Positions 35,490 to 45,205 are shown, counted from the first letter of the stretch. The stretch: 64,000 bases of DNA from Streptomyces sp. CB01373 (GCF_002803075.1 NZ_NNBK01000020.1:124001-188000); one strand, 5' to 3'. Notes: generated from the letters alone by a model not told the origin. Numbers and translations are program-made.

Positions 35490-35814
35490 CGGCGTCTCCT
35501 CGTCGGTCGGTACGGCCCCGTGCGGGCGGCCGGGCGAAGCCTTGCTCGGTCCGGTCGGCGAGTCGGCGCGGGCTTGGCCGGCCGACCGTGTCACGAGACT
35601 GGCCGAGCGCGGTTTCGGCGGACGCCTCTCGTTGTTTCGCCCGGATGACGAAGAGATCTGCTGTGTTACGTGGCGGTGAATCGCGTGATGACGTGCCGTG
35701 AAGCCTGTACGGAAGAACAGGCCGACCGCGGGCGGCCTTCCGATGACCAGGCATGGGGGAGCCGAGTCGGGCAGTTCGGGAGGGCCGGCCGCGGCCGGGG
35801 TCGGGGAGGCGCTG
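35490..35814. other. amtB promoter region and nsdA 3' flank
   Basis: The 325-bp gap between nsdA and amtB, both on the minus strand, has no gene. It holds the GlnR-like site 35634-35669 and should hold the amtB promoter and the nsdA terminator. The end near 35780 is Gly-codon rich, an artefact of GC. Confidence 0.5.
35634..35669 (-). promoter_or_regulatory. Candidate GlnR binding site upstream of amtB
   Basis: On the minus strand it reads GTAAC, then 15 bases later GTCAT-n6-GAAAC. The second part fits one GlnR unit (gTnAC-n6-GaAAC) except for one base. The first part keeps only the GTAAC half, and the spacing between units is short by two. GlnR control of amtB-glnK-glnD is established in S. 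coelicolor. This exact site is inferred. Confidence 0.5.
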
Positions 35815-37302
35815 TCAGACGGCCTCGGCGGCGGTCTCGGGCAGTTCGAGGGCGAGCTGTTCGGTCAGGTCGATGACCTCGGCGACGTCCCCGTAGGTGC
35901 GTACGGCGTTGTCGACGGTCTTGCGGATACGGGTGTTCACGCGCTCGGAGCGGACCTTCTTGGCCACCCTCATGGCCTGCCTCGCGTACTCGGTGCTCTG
36001 CTCGGGCTCGCGCTGGAGCAGCTGCACCGTGGCCATGCCGATGAGGTTCAGGGCGTACGACCGCTGGTGTTCGTGGTCCTCGGCGAACCGTTCCACGGCC
36101 TTCTGCATCAGCGGCTCCGCCAGGGAGGCGTAGGTGGGGCTGCGGCCGGCGACGTAGGCGAGGTCACGGAAGGAGTGGGAGTTCTCTCCGTACAGCTCGG
36201 CCTCGGAGAAGAAGCGGATCCAGTCGGGGTCCGGCTCGTCCCAGTCCTCGGCGTCACCGAAGGAGTCCTCGGCCATGCGCACGGCGCGCTTGCACTTGCC
36301 GGGCTGGCCCATGTTGGCGTAGGCGCGGGCCTCCAGCGCGTACAGCATGGACTGGGTGCGCGGGCTCGCGCAGTCGCGGCTGCCGTACTGTGCGAGGTGG
36401 ATGAGTTCCAGGGCGTCCTCGGGGCGGCCGAGGTGGATCATCTGGCGGCTCATGCTGGACAGGACGTAGGAGCCGAGCGGCTTGTCGCCGGCTTCCTTGG
36501 CGGCGTGCAGGGCGAGCACGAAGTACTTCTGGGCGGTGGGCTGGAGTCCCACGTCGTAGCTCATCCAGCCGGCCAGTTCGGCGAGTTCGGCGGCGACCTT
36601 GAACAGCCGGCGGCCGGTGGGTTCGGGCTGGGGCTCCTGGAGGAGGTCCGTCACCTCGTGCAACTGGCCGACGACGGCCTTGCGGCGCAGGCCGCCGCCG
36701 CACTGGGCGTCCCACTGCCGGAACATCACCGTGGTGGTCTCCAGCAGCTCCAGCTCGGGCCGGGAGAGCCGGCCGGGGCGGCGGGAGGCGGCCTGCGGTT
36801 CGGGCTCCGCCAGGGGCGCCGGGGGCACGGGCACGAGCCAGCGCTGGAGCGGTTCGATGAGGGACGGGCCCGCGGACAGCGCCAGCGACGTTCCGAGGAA
36901 GCCGCGCCGCGCCAGCATCAGGTCGCTGCGCGAGAACTCGCTGAGCAGGGCCACGGTCTGCGGGCCCGTCCAGGGCAGGTCGACACCGGTGGCGGAGGGC
37001 GTCGGGCGTGCGGTGCGCAGGCCCAGGTCCTCCACGGCGACGACGCAGCCGAAACGCTCGGAGAAGAGCTCCGAGAGGATTCTGGGGATCGGCTCGCGCG
37101 GGTTCTCGCCGTCCAGCCAGCGCCTGACGCGCGAGGTGTCGGTGGAGATGTGGCTGGCGCCCAGCTGGCGGGCGCGGCGGTTGACCTGGCGGGCCAGCTC
37201 GCCCTTGGACCAGCCGCTGCGCACGAACCACGAGGCGAGCAGCTCGTTCGGGCGCTTGTCCGCGCTCGCAGCGCTCGTCCCGCTTCCGCCGTTGCCGCTC
37301 AC
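35815..37302 (-). CDS. nsdA: NsdA, TPR-type negative regulator of differentiation
   Basis: At 495 aa, the N-terminal XRE-like region SWFVRSGWSKGELARQVNRR, then STDTSRVRRWLDGENPREPI, is followed by TPR-like helices (YALEARAYANMGQPGKCKRA, AYALNLIGMATVQLLQ-type). NsdA in S. coelicolor negatively affects sporulation and antibiotic production. The place next to amtB-glnK-glnD agrees with that gene (SCO5582 by memory). The GTG at 37302 is the likely start. A longer N-terminus (MAHQATSG) is possible. It is transcribed alone. Confidence 0.9.
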   Translation of the reverse strand: MSGNGGSGTSAASADKRPNELLASWFVRSGWSKGELARQVNRRARQLGASHISTDTSRVRRWLDGENPREPIPRILSELFSERFGCVVAVEDLGLRTARPTPSATGVDLPWTGPQTVALLSEFSRSDLMLARRGFLGTSLALSAGPSLIEPLQRWLVPVPPAPLAEPEPQAASRRPGRLSRPELELLETTTVMFRQWDAQCGGGLRRKAVVGQLHEVTDLLQEPQPEPTGRRLFKVAAELAELAGWMSYDVGLQPTAQKYFVLALHAAKEAGDKPLGSYVLSSMSRQMIHLGRPEDALELIHLAQYGSRDCASPRTQSMLYALEARAYANMGQPGKCKRAVRMAEDSFGDAEDWDEPDPDWIRFFSEAELYGENSHSFRDLAYVAGRSPTYASLAEPLMQKAVERFAEDHEHQRSYALNLIGMATVQLLQREPEQSTEYARQAMRVAKKVRSERVNTRIRKTVDNAVRTYGDVAEVIDLTEQLALELPETAAEAV

Positions 37303-37749
37303 TGGAACGCCCCCATCCCTGAGACCACTTGTCGCTTGGTGCGCCAAGCCCTATCAGAATGCCGGTCAACAAGGCCTTTCGTCCGCCGATTCTCACCCTT
37401 CGAACCGACTGCCGAGTTGCCTCCGGCATACCCACGAGTGCATGTGCCCCCAGGCCTCGCACACTCACAGTAATCCTACGATCACCCGCTCAGCCACGGG
37501 GATCGCTGAAACGCCACCATTCGCCACCCCTTCGTATGAACCCGCGCCGGCCCAGGCGCGATTCACTTGACATAGTCCGGCCGCGGGCGGGTGGAGCGGT
37601 GCACGCGAGGGCGCGCGCCGCCGGGCGCACCACCCGCGGCACTTCCGCACGCCGCACGGACCCGGTACAACCGGGGAGGTTCGGCGACGGAGAGTGACGA
37701 TGAACATTCGTCTCGTAACCATCGGGGCGGTGGACCCGTTGGAGGGGGC
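37303..37749. other. Divergent gap between nsdA and the primase-like gene
   Basis: These 447 bases have no supported gene. A TTGACA at about 37567-37572 could be a -35 element for the plus-strand gene, but no convincing -10 follows. Translated frames are Arg/Pro-rich. Confidence 0.45.
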
Positions 37750-38412
37750 ATGGGCTTCACGATCGGTGGTATGCGCGAGATCCGCTCCGGTACGCGGCGC
37801 CGCGGCCGGTCGTACCGCTCCTCGGAGTGCACGGCGGTGGCCGAGTACACCGGGCTGTGGGGCTGGGACGTGGTGCGGGGCGCGCGGGCCGTCGGCGGGG
37901 CCTGTTCCTGCGGCCGCAGGGCCTGCCCGGCTCCGGGTGCCCATCCCCTGGACTTCGCGCCCGGGATCCCGGCCGGGGCCACGCTCGACGAGGCGACCAG
38001 AGCGTGGCGGGAGCTGCCGGGGGCCGCGGTGATGCTGGCCGTCGGCCGCGCGTTCGACGTCATCGAGGTCGCCGAGCCGGCCGGGCGCCGTGCCCTGGCC
38101 CGGCTGGAGCGGATGGGCCTGCCCCTCGGCCCGGTGACCGCCACGCCGGACGGCCGGGCCCAGTTCTTCGTCGCCCCCGGCGCCGCCGCCGAGCTGTCCG
38201 CCCTGCTCTACCGGCTGGGCTGGGACGATCCCGGCTCCCTCGACCTGCGCGGACTCGGCCCCGGTACGTTCCTCACGGCCCCGCCCTCCGACCGCGGCGG
38301 CCTCGGCCCGGTGCGCTGGCTCCGCCCACCCGCCCTGGACGCGGCCAAGCCCCCGCAGGCCCGCCTCCTCCTCGGCACCCTGGCCTACGTGGCCCACCGC
38401 TCCCGGGCGTAG
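37750..38412 (+). CDS. Bifunctional DNA primase/polymerase N-terminal domain protein
   Basis: This 220-aa protein matches the small archaeo-eukaryotic primase-like domain found at the N-terminus of many phage and plasmid replication proteins (Prim-Pol). Visible are YTGLWGWDVVRGARAVGGAC, then CSCGRRACPAPGAHPLDFAP and GLGPGTFLTAPPSDRGG. It stands alone with no helicase part. Streptomyces species often have such stand-alone copies, so a role in repair or lesion bypass is possible, by inference. The ATG at 37750 follows GGAGGGGGC, a strong ribosome binding site. It converges on ftsY. Confidence 0.75.
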   Translation: MGFTIGGMREIRSGTRRRGRSYRSSECTAVAEYTGLWGWDVVRGARAVGGACSCGRRACPAPGAHPLDFAPGIPAGATLDEATRAWRELPGAAVMLAVGRAFDVIEVAEPAGRRALARLERMGLPLGPVTATPDGRAQFFVAPGAAAELSALLYRLGWDDPGSLDLRGLGPGTFLTAPPSDRGGLGPVRWLRPPALDAAKPPQARLLLGTLAYVAHRSRA

Positions 38413-38520
38413 CGGAACGGGCTCGGCACGGCGACGGCGGCGACCTCCTTCGGCGAGCGACCTCCGTCGGCGAGCGAGGACCGGGGCGCGGGTTCCCCCA
38501 CCGCGACGGCGTCACACGAA

Positions 38521-38550
38521 AGCGCCCGCCCCGGTGATGGGGCGGGCGCT
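38521..38550. terminator. Terminator between the primase-like gene and ftsY
   Basis: AGCGCCCGCCCC (38521-38532) pairs perfectly with GGGGCGGGCGCT (38539-38550). It lies 15 bases after the ftsY stop and works for both converging genes. Confidence 0.8.
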
Positions 38551-38564
38551 GGGGAGGGTGGGGG

Positions 38565-39773
38565 TCAGTCGCCGATGAGGGCGTCGACGAAGGCCTCCGG
38601 TTCGAAGGGGGCCAGGTCGTCCGGCCCCTCGCCGAGGCCGACCAGCTTGACCGGCACGCCCAGCTCGCGCTGGACGGCGACCACGATGCCGCCCTTGGCC
38701 GTGCCGTCCAGCTTGGTGAGCACGATGCCGGTGATGTCGACGACCTCGGCGAAGACACGGGCCTGGACCAGGCCGTTCTGCCCGGTGGTCGCGTCGAGCA
38801 CGAGCAGCACCTCGTCGAGCGGCGCGTGCTTCTCCACGACGCGCTTGACCTTGCCGAGCTCGTCCATGAGGCCGGTCTTGGTGTGCAGGCGGCCGGCGGT
38901 GTCGATGAGCACCACGTCGGCGCCCATCTCCTTGCCCTCCTTCACCGCGTCGAAGGCGACGGAGGCGGGGTCGCCGGCCTCCGGTCCGCGCACGGTGTAG
39001 GCGCCGACCCGCTCGCCCCAGGTCTGGAGCTGGTCGGCGGCGGCCGCGCGGAAGGTGTCGGCGGCGCCCAGCACGACGCTGCGGCCGTCGGCGACCAGGA
39101 CGCGGGCGAGCTTGCCGGTCGTCGTGGTCTTGCCGGTGCCGTTGACGCCGACGACCATCACGATGCCCGGCTTGCTCGTGGCCGGCTCGGTCTTCACGAT
39201 GCGGTCCATGTCGGGCCCGATCAGCGTGAGCAGCTCCTGACGCAGCAGTCCGCGCAGCTCCTCGGGCGTGCGGGTGCCGAGCACACGCACGCGCTCGCGC
39301 AGCCGCTCGACCAGTTCCTGGGTGGGCTGCACGCCGACGTCGGCGGTCAGCAGCGTGTCCTCGATCTCCTCCCACGTGTCCTCGTCGAGGTTCTCGCGGG
39401 ACAGCAGGACGAGCAGGCCCTTGCCCAGGGCGTTCTGCGAGCGGGAGAGGCGGGCGCGCAGCCGCACCAGACGGCCGGCGGTGGGCTCGGGCACCTCGAT
39501 CGGAGGTGCCGGGAGCTCCTCGACGGGCGGCTCCTCGACGGCGGTGGGAGCCGAGCCGCCGGGGAGGTCCACCTCCTCGATCGTCCGCCGCGGCTCCTCC
39601 CGCGGCGTCTCGGCCTCCTCGCCGACGTGTGGCTCGGCCGGAGGGGCGGTGATGTCGGGCGCCGAGGGCGGCGGCGGGGGCGGCGGCTTCCTCCGCCGGC
39701 TGCCGACGATGAGCCCGCCGAGCGCGCCGAGCACCACCACGGCGATGACTACAGCAAGGATGATGGTTTCCAT
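38565..39773 (-). CDS. ftsY: Signal recognition particle receptor FtsY
   Basis: This 402-aa membrane receptor GTPase has the N-terminal anchor METIILAVVIAVVVLGALGG, a Pro- and Glu-rich A domain (~30-110), then the NG domain with GVNGTGKTTTTGKLA, DTAGRLHTKTGLMDEL and TKLDGTAKGG. It docks SRP-ribosome complexes at the membrane. The ATG at 39773 puts the TM at the start. The very long open frame that runs upstream of it through glcP and smc is a GC artefact. Confidence 0.95.
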   Translation of the reverse strand: METIILAVVIAVVVLGALGGLIVGSRRRKPPPPPPPSAPDITAPPAEPHVGEEAETPREEPRRTIEEVDLPGGSAPTAVEEPPVEELPAPPIEVPEPTAGRLVRLRARLSRSQNALGKGLLVLLSRENLDEDTWEEIEDTLLTADVGVQPTQELVERLRERVRVLGTRTPEELRGLLRQELLTLIGPDMDRIVKTEPATSKPGIVMVVGVNGTGKTTTTGKLARVLVADGRSVVLGAADTFRAAAADQLQTWGERVGAYTVRGPEAGDPASVAFDAVKEGKEMGADVVLIDTAGRLHTKTGLMDELGKVKRVVEKHAPLDEVLLVLDATTGQNGLVQARVFAEVVDITGIVLTKLDGTAKGGIVVAVQRELGVPVKLVGLGEGPDDLAPFEPEAFVDALIGD

Positions 39774-39865
39774 AACGCGTCCAGTATGCGCGACCACCTG
39801 GGCGTTCAGCGGTAGTCCCGACGGGGCCGCGTGCCCCTGGAACACCGGGCCCGCCGGCCGCCCGG

Positions 39866-41281
39866 CTACCCCATCTCCTCCAGCGCCTTGCCCTTCGTCT
39901 CCTTGACGAACTTCAGGACGAACGGGATGGAGAGCGCGGCGAAGGCCGCGTAGATGACGTAGGTCCCGGCGAGGTTCCAGTCGGCCAGCGACGGGAAGCT
40001 CGCGGTGATGGCCCAGTTGGCGATCCACTGCGCGGAGGCGGCCACGCCCAGGGCGGCGGCGCGGAGCTTGTTCGGGAACATCTCGCCGAGCAGGACCCAG
40101 ACGACGACACCCCAGGACAGGGCGAAGAAGAGGACGAAGACGTGGGCCGCGATCAGGGCGACCCAGCCCTGGGTGGCCGGCAGCTTGCCGCCGACCAGGG
40201 GGTACGAGAACGCCCAGGCCTCCAGGGCGAGACCGACGACCATGCCGGCCGAGCCGATGAGCGCGAGCGGCCTGCGGCCGATGCGGTCCACGAAGATCAT
40301 CGCGATCACCGTGCCGAGGATGTTGATGATCGATGTCGTGAACGAGTAGACGAACGACTCCGTCGGGTTGACGCCGACCGACTGCCACAGCGTCGCGGAG
40401 TAGTAGAACGCGACGTTGATGCCGACGAACTGCTGGAAGGCGGAGAGGCCGATGCCGATCCAGACGATCCGCTTGAAGAGGAAGCTGCCGCCGAGCAGGT
40501 CCTTGAAGCTGGACCTGTGCTCGCGCTTCATGGCGTTCTCGATCTCGGCCACGCGGGCGTCGAGGTCGATGTGGTCGCCCTCGACCTCGGCGAGGATCCG
40601 GCGGGCCCTCTCGCGGCGGCCCACGGAGAGCAGGAAGCGCGGGGACTCGGGGATGGCGAAGGACAGCAGTCCGTACAGGACGGCCGGGACGACCATCACG
40701 CCGAGCATGACCTGCCAGGCCTCCAGGCCCAGCAGCCGGCCGCGCTGGTTGCCGCCGGCGGCGTTGAGCAGTCCCCAGTTGACGAGCTGGGAGACGGCGA
40801 TGCCGACGACGATCGCGGCCTGCTGGAAGGAGCCGAGGCGGCCGCGGTAGGCGGGCGGGGCGACCTCGGCGATGTAGGCGGGACCGATGACCGAGGCCAT
40901 GCCGATGGCGAAGCCGCCGACGATCCGCCAGAAGGCGAGGTCCCACAGGGCGAACGGCAGGGCGGAGCCGACGGCGCTGATGGTGAACAGGGTCGCGGCG
41001 ATCCGCATGCAGCGGATCCGGCCGATGCGGTCGGCGATACGGCCCGCGGTGGCGGCGCCGATCGCGCAGCCGATCAGGGCGATGGCGATGACCTGGGCCA
41101 GTTCCGCGGATCCGATGCCGTAGCGGCTCCGGATGGCTTCGACGGCGCCGTTGATGACGGAGCTGTCGTACCCGAACAGGAAGCCGCCCATGGCGGCGGC
41201 CGCGGCGATGAAGATGACGTGCCCGAGATGTTCGGGGTGAGCTGTCCGGGCTCCTGGGCCTGGGGCCTGCGTCGTGGTCAC
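39866..41281 (-). CDS. glcP: Glucose permease GlcP (MFS sugar porter)
   Basis: The 471-aa, 12-helix sugar porter family protein has GGFLFGYDSSVINGAVEAI, GRIADRIGRIRCMRI, RIVGGFAIGMASVIGPAYIA, PESPRFLL and QQFVGINVAFYYSATLWQSV. The C-terminal PESKG-like end reads VKETKGKALEEMG. In S. coelicolor the gene next to smc (SCO5578 by memory) is glcP1, the main glucose/H+ uptake system. Location and similarity support the name here, though other sugars are not excluded. Confidence 0.85.
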   Translation of the reverse strand: MTTTQAPGPGARTAHPEHLGHVIFIAAAAAMGGFLFGYDSSVINGAVEAIRSRYGIGSAELAQVIAIALIGCAIGAATAGRIADRIGRIRCMRIAATLFTISAVGSALPFALWDLAFWRIVGGFAIGMASVIGPAYIAEVAPPAYRGRLGSFQQAAIVVGIAVSQLVNWGLLNAAGGNQRGRLLGLEAWQVMLGVMVVPAVLYGLLSFAIPESPRFLLSVGRRERARRILAEVEGDHIDLDARVAEIENAMKREHRSSFKDLLGGSFLFKRIVWIGIGLSAFQQFVGINVAFYYSATLWQSVGVNPTESFVYSFTTSIINILGTVIAMIFVDRIGRRPLALIGSAGMVVGLALEAWAFSYPLVGGKLPATQGWVALIAAHVFVLFFALSWGVVVWVLLGEMFPNKLRAAALGVAASAQWIANWAITASFPSLADWNLAGTYVIYAAFAALSIPFVLKFVKETKGKALEEMG

Positions 41282-41297
41282 GTGTACTCCTCGGGCA

Positions 41298-41322
41298 CAC
41301 CCCGGCAGGCGCTTCCGGGGTG
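41298..41322 (-). terminator. Hairpin between smc and glcP
   Basis: CACCCCGG (41298-41305) pairs with CCGGGGTG (41315-41322), lying between the smc stop (41447) and the glcP start (41281). It is a moderate terminator candidate. Confidence 0.5.
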
Positions 41323-41446
41323 GGGGTCAGGCATGATCCGACTACCCCGAAGTGGCGGGCGCACGCGGACCCGCCCGCCGCCGCACGAGCGCCCGGTCGC
41401 TGCCGCGGGCGCCGGCCTCCCCCGCCTCCGCACGCGCCCCGGGCCG

Positions 41447-44400
41447 CTACCGCAGGCGCTGGCTGATGACCTTCGACACGCCGTCGCCCTGCATGGAGAC
41501 GCCGTAGAGCGCGTCGGCGACCTCCATCGTGCGCTTCTGGTGCGTGATCACGATGAGCTGCGAGGCCTCCTGGAGCTCCTGCATGATCCGGATCAGCCGC
41601 TGGAGGTTGGTGTCGTCGAGGGCCGCCTCGACCTCGTCCATGACGTAGAAGGGGCTCGGACGGGCCTTGAAGATGGAGACGAGCAGCGCCACGGCGGTCA
41701 GCGACCGCTCGCCGCCGGAGAGCAGGGACAGCCGCTTGACCTTCTTGCCCGGCGGGCGCGCCTCGACATCCACGCCCGTGGTGAGCATGTTGTCGGGGTC
41801 GGTCAGTACGAGCCGCCCGTCGCCGCCCGGGAAGAGCCTGCCGAAGACGCCCTCGAACTCGCGGGCGGTGTCCCGGTAGGCCTCGGTGAAGACCTGCTCG
41901 ACGCGCTCGTCGACCTCCTTGACGACCTGGAGCAGGTCGGCGCGGGTCTTCTTGAGGTCCTCGAGCTGCTCGCTGAGGAACTGGTGGCGTTCCTCCAGCG
42001 CCGCGAACTCCTCCAGGGCGAGCGGGTTGACCTTGCCGAGCTGCTGGTAGGCGCGCTCGGCGGCCTTCAGCCGCTTCTCCTGCTCGGCCCGTGCGTAGGG
42101 CCGGGGCCGGTTGCGGGGGTGCTGCGGGTCCTCCGGGAGCTGCTCGCCCTCGGCGGGGGGCGAGGGCGGTACGGGCTGGTGCGGCCCGTACTCCTCCATC
42201 AGGCCCGCCGGTTCGACCCCGAGTTCCTCCAGGGCCCTGGTCTCCAGCTGCTCGATGCGCAGCCGTTTCTCGGCGCCGAGCACCTCGCCCCGGTGGACCG
42301 AGTCGGTCAGCTTGTCGAGTTCGGCCTTGAGGTCCCGGCCCTCGGCGCGGGCGGCGGTCAGCTCCTGCTCGCGACGGGCCTTGGCGGCCTCGGCGGCGGA
42401 CCGCTCCTGTTCGGCGCGGGCCACGGAGACCTCGACGTGGGCGAGCAGCTGCCGGGCGCCGGCGGCGACCGCCGAGGCCACCTCCGCCTCGTGGCGCAGC
42501 CGGGCGCGCCGCTGCTCGGCACGCGCGCGTGCCTCGCGTTCGGCGCGGGCGGCCCGGTCCAGCGAGTCGGCCCTGCCGGCCAGCCCCTTGACCCGTTCCT
42601 CGTGCGTACGGACCTGGAGGCGGGCCTCCATCTCGGTCTGGCGGGCGTTGGCGCCGTCGGCGGCGAGCCGGTCGCGTGCGGAGGTGTCGGGCTCCTCCTC
42701 GATCGGCGTCTCCTCGGCCACGGCGAGCCGCTCGGCCAGCTCCCCCGCTTCCTGAAGGGCGTTGTCGAGGGCCTCCTGGGCGCGGGCGGCGGCGGCCGCC
42801 GAGCGCTCGGCCTCCCCGGCTGCGCCGCGTGCCTGTCCGGCGAGCCGGCCCAGTTGCTGGGCGACGGCCGACTTCTCCCGGTCGGAGGTCCGCCGCCGCT
42901 CCCCCAGTTCCTCGACCAGCGCCGCGCACCGGCCGCGCCGCTCGGCGGCCCGCTGCTGGTCCGCGGTCAGCTCCTCGCACCGCACGGCGAGCCGCTCCAG
43001 CTCGGCGGCGGCCTCGTCCACAGAGGCCTGTACCTCCAGCAGGCTGGGCGCCCCCGCGGAGCCGCCCTGGGCGAAGTACGCCCCGAGCAGATCGCCCTCG
43101 GCGGTCACCGCGGTCAGCTCCGGCCGTGCGAGAACCAGGTCCTCCGCGTCCTCCAGCGTCCCCACCACGACGATTCCCCGCAGCAGCCACCGCGCGGCGG
43201 GCATCAGCTCGGCGGGACCGCGTACGAACTCGGCGGCGAAGGGGTGGTCCGGTGCCGGGCCGGGCGGGGCCGCGGTCGTTTCCGGTGAGGGGCCGGCGAG
43301 GAGCAGCGCGGCCCGGCCCGCGTCCTGTTTGCGCAGCAGGCGCAGGGCGTCGGCCGCCGCGGTGGGACTGGTCACGGCCAGGGCGTCGGCGGCGGCGCCG
43401 AAGGCGGTGGCCAGAGGGGTCTCGTAGCCGGGGGTGACCGTCAGGAGTGCGGCGGCGGGGCCCAGCAGGCCGGTGAGGCGGTCCTTCGCGCCGAGCAGGG
43501 CGCCCGTGCCGTCCTTGCGGCGCAGGCCCAGGGCGAGGGCGTCGTGCCGGGCCTGGGTCGCCGCCCGCTTGCGTTCGGCCGCGGTGACCGCCTCGCGGGC
43601 CGCGGTGAGGGCGGCCTCCGCCTCGGCCAGCGCCGTCCTCGCCGCCTCGTGCCGCCCGGCCAGTTCCTCGTCGCCCGCGTCGAGGCCGTCGACCTCGGCC
43701 TTGAGCGCCTCGTACTCCTCCTGGGCCTGGACGGCACGTTCCTGGGCCTCGTCCCTGGCGGCGGCCAGCCGCTCGATCTCGGCCTGGGCGGAGGCGGCGC
43801 GCGAACGGGCCGCGTTCACCTGGCCGGCGAGCCGGGCCAGGCCCTCGCGGCGGTCGGCGATGGCGCGGGCCGCGTCCTTCAGGCGCCGCTCCTCGACGGC
43901 CAGTTCCCGCTCCAGCTCGGCGCGGTGGGCGACGGTGTCGTCCAGGGCTCGCTGGGCCGCCTCCAGGGCCGCCTCGAGCCCTGCCTCCTGCTCGCGGACG
44001 CGCTCGGCCTCGCGTTCCAGTTCCTCGGGTTCGCGGCCGCGCCGCTCCTCGGCGGGCGCGGAGGTGGCGCTGTGCACGCGCGCGTCGGCGAGCGAGATCG
44101 TGCCGCGTACGCGTTCGGCGAGCTGGGACAGTTCGTACCAGGTCTGCTGGGCGCGCTGGAGGCGCGGGACGAGCCGGCGCACCTCGTCCTCGAGGAGGGC
44201 CTCGCGCTGGAGGGCCTTCTTCAGCTCCTGCTCGGCGGCTTCCTTGCGTTCCTTCAGGGCCGCCTCGTCGGCGACCTCGTTGCTCAGCGCCTCGCGCAGG
44301 CCGACGAGGTCGTCGGCCAGGAGCCGCAGGCGCGCGTCCCTCAGGTCGGCCTGGATGACCGCGGCCCTGCGCGCGACCGCCGCCTGCCGGCCGAGCGGCT

Positions 44401-45007
44401 TGAGCTGGCGGCGCAGTTCGTCGGTGAGGTCCTGCACGCGCGCGAGGTTGGCCCGCATGGCGTCCAGCTTCCTGAGCGCCTTCTCCTTGCGCTTGCGGTG
44501 CTTGAGGACGCCCGCGGCCTCCTCGATGAAGGCGCGGCGGCCCATGGGGTCGGCGTGCAGGACGGAGTCGAGCTGGCCCTGGCCGACGATGACGTGCATC
44601 TCGCGGCCGATGCCGGAGTCTGACAGCAGTTCCTGGATGTCGAGCAGCCGGCAGGTGTCGCCGTTGATCTGGTACTCGCTGCCACCGTTGCGGAACATGA
44701 TCCGCGTGATGGTGACCTCGGCGTACTCGATGGGCAGGGCCCCGTCGGAGTTGTCGATGGTCAGGGACACCTCTGCGCGGCCGAGCGGCGGGCGCCCGGT
44801 GGTGCCGGCGAAGATGACGTCCTCCATCTTGCCGCCGCGCAGCGACTTGGCCCCCTGCTCGCCCATGACCCAGCTGAGCGCGTCCACGACGTTGGACTTG
44901 CCCGAGCCGTTCGGCCCGACGACGCACGTGATCCCCGGTTCGAACCGGAGCGTGGTCGCCGAGGCGAACGACTTGAACCCGCGGAGGGTCAGGGCCTTGA
45001 GGTGCAC
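41447..45007 (-). CDS. smc: Chromosome segregation protein SMC
   Basis: This 1186-aa condensin ATPase has the Walker A head GITCVVGPNGSGKSNVVDAL (~25-45), long coiled coils, a hinge at ~500-680, signature LSGGERSLTAVALLVSIF and Walker B FYVMDEVEAALDD near the end. It compacts and segregates nucleoids, important in sporulating hyphae. A Pro-rich insert (YGPHQPVPPSPPAEGEQLPE, ~935-955) interrupts the C-terminal coil, as is common in Streptomyces. GTG start at 45007. Confidence 0.96.
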   Translation of the reverse strand: MHLKALTLRGFKSFASATTLRFEPGITCVVGPNGSGKSNVVDALSWVMGEQGAKSLRGGKMEDVIFAGTTGRPPLGRAEVSLTIDNSDGALPIEYAEVTITRIMFRNGGSEYQINGDTCRLLDIQELLSDSGIGREMHVIVGQGQLDSVLHADPMGRRAFIEEAAGVLKHRKRKEKALRKLDAMRANLARVQDLTDELRRQLKPLGRQAAVARRAAVIQADLRDARLRLLADDLVGLREALSNEVADEAALKERKEAAEQELKKALQREALLEDEVRRLVPRLQRAQQTWYELSQLAERVRGTISLADARVHSATSAPAEERRGREPEELEREAERVREQEAGLEAALEAAQRALDDTVAHRAELERELAVEERRLKDAARAIADRREGLARLAGQVNAARSRAASAQAEIERLAAARDEAQERAVQAQEEYEALKAEVDGLDAGDEELAGRHEAARTALAEAEAALTAAREAVTAAERKRAATQARHDALALGLRRKDGTGALLGAKDRLTGLLGPAAALLTVTPGYETPLATAFGAAADALAVTSPTAAADALRLLRKQDAGRAALLLAGPSPETTAAPPGPAPDHPFAAEFVRGPAELMPAARWLLRGIVVVGTLEDAEDLVLARPELTAVTAEGDLLGAYFAQGGSAGAPSLLEVQASVDEAAAELERLAVRCEELTADQQRAAERRGRCAALVEELGERRRTSDREKSAVAQQLGRLAGQARGAAGEAERSAAAAARAQEALDNALQEAGELAERLAVAEETPIEEEPDTSARDRLAADGANARQTEMEARLQVRTHEERVKGLAGRADSLDRAARAEREARARAEQRRARLRHEAEVASAVAAGARQLLAHVEVSVARAEQERSAAEAAKARREQELTAARAEGRDLKAELDKLTDSVHRGEVLGAEKRLRIEQLETRALEELGVEPAGLMEEYGPHQPVPPSPPAEGEQLPEDPQHPRNRPRPYARAEQEKRLKAAERAYQQLGKVNPLALEEFAALEERHQFLSEQLEDLKKTRADLLQVVKEVDERVEQVFTEAYRDTAREFEGVFGRLFPGGDGRLVLTDPDNMLTTGVDVEARPPGKKVKRLSLLSGGERSLTAVALLVSIFKARPSPFYVMDEVEAALDDTNLQRLIRIMQELQEASQLIVITHQKRTMEVADALYGVSMQGDGVSKVISQRLR

Positions 45008-45183
45008 GCAGCCGGACTTTACCGGCAGCTCCTACCCCACTTCACTAACCCCCGCAACCGCGCGGTTTCGCCTCTGAATATGCAGGGCACACCAAATGTT
45101 AAAGACGGTGAAAGGGTGCGCGGGGGCAACGAAGGCGGGGCAAGCGGGGCCAAGCAGGGCCAAGCAGGGCGGGGGAAAGAACG

Positions 45184-45205
45184 AAGGGACGCCGAAGCGT
45201 CCCTT
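45184..45205 (-). terminator. Terminator of the small coiled-coil gene
   Basis: AAGGGACGC (45184-45192) pairs with GCGTCCCTT (45197-45205) around a CGAA tetraloop, 64 bases after the stop of the 67-aa gene and ~180 bases upstream of smc. Confidence 0.75.

Noticed and set aside
40142..43288. 1048-codon plus-strand frame opposite glcP and smc
   Set aside because: Shadow of the opposite strand with repeated short Gly/Asp/Arg words; no start signal or family.
38565..44927. A single minus-strand open frame of ~2120 codons covering ftsY, glcP and smc
   Set aside because: It is in frame only with ftsY; across glcP and smc it reads as Arg/Pro/Gly-rich shadow, an effect of high GC. The real genes in other frames have clear families.
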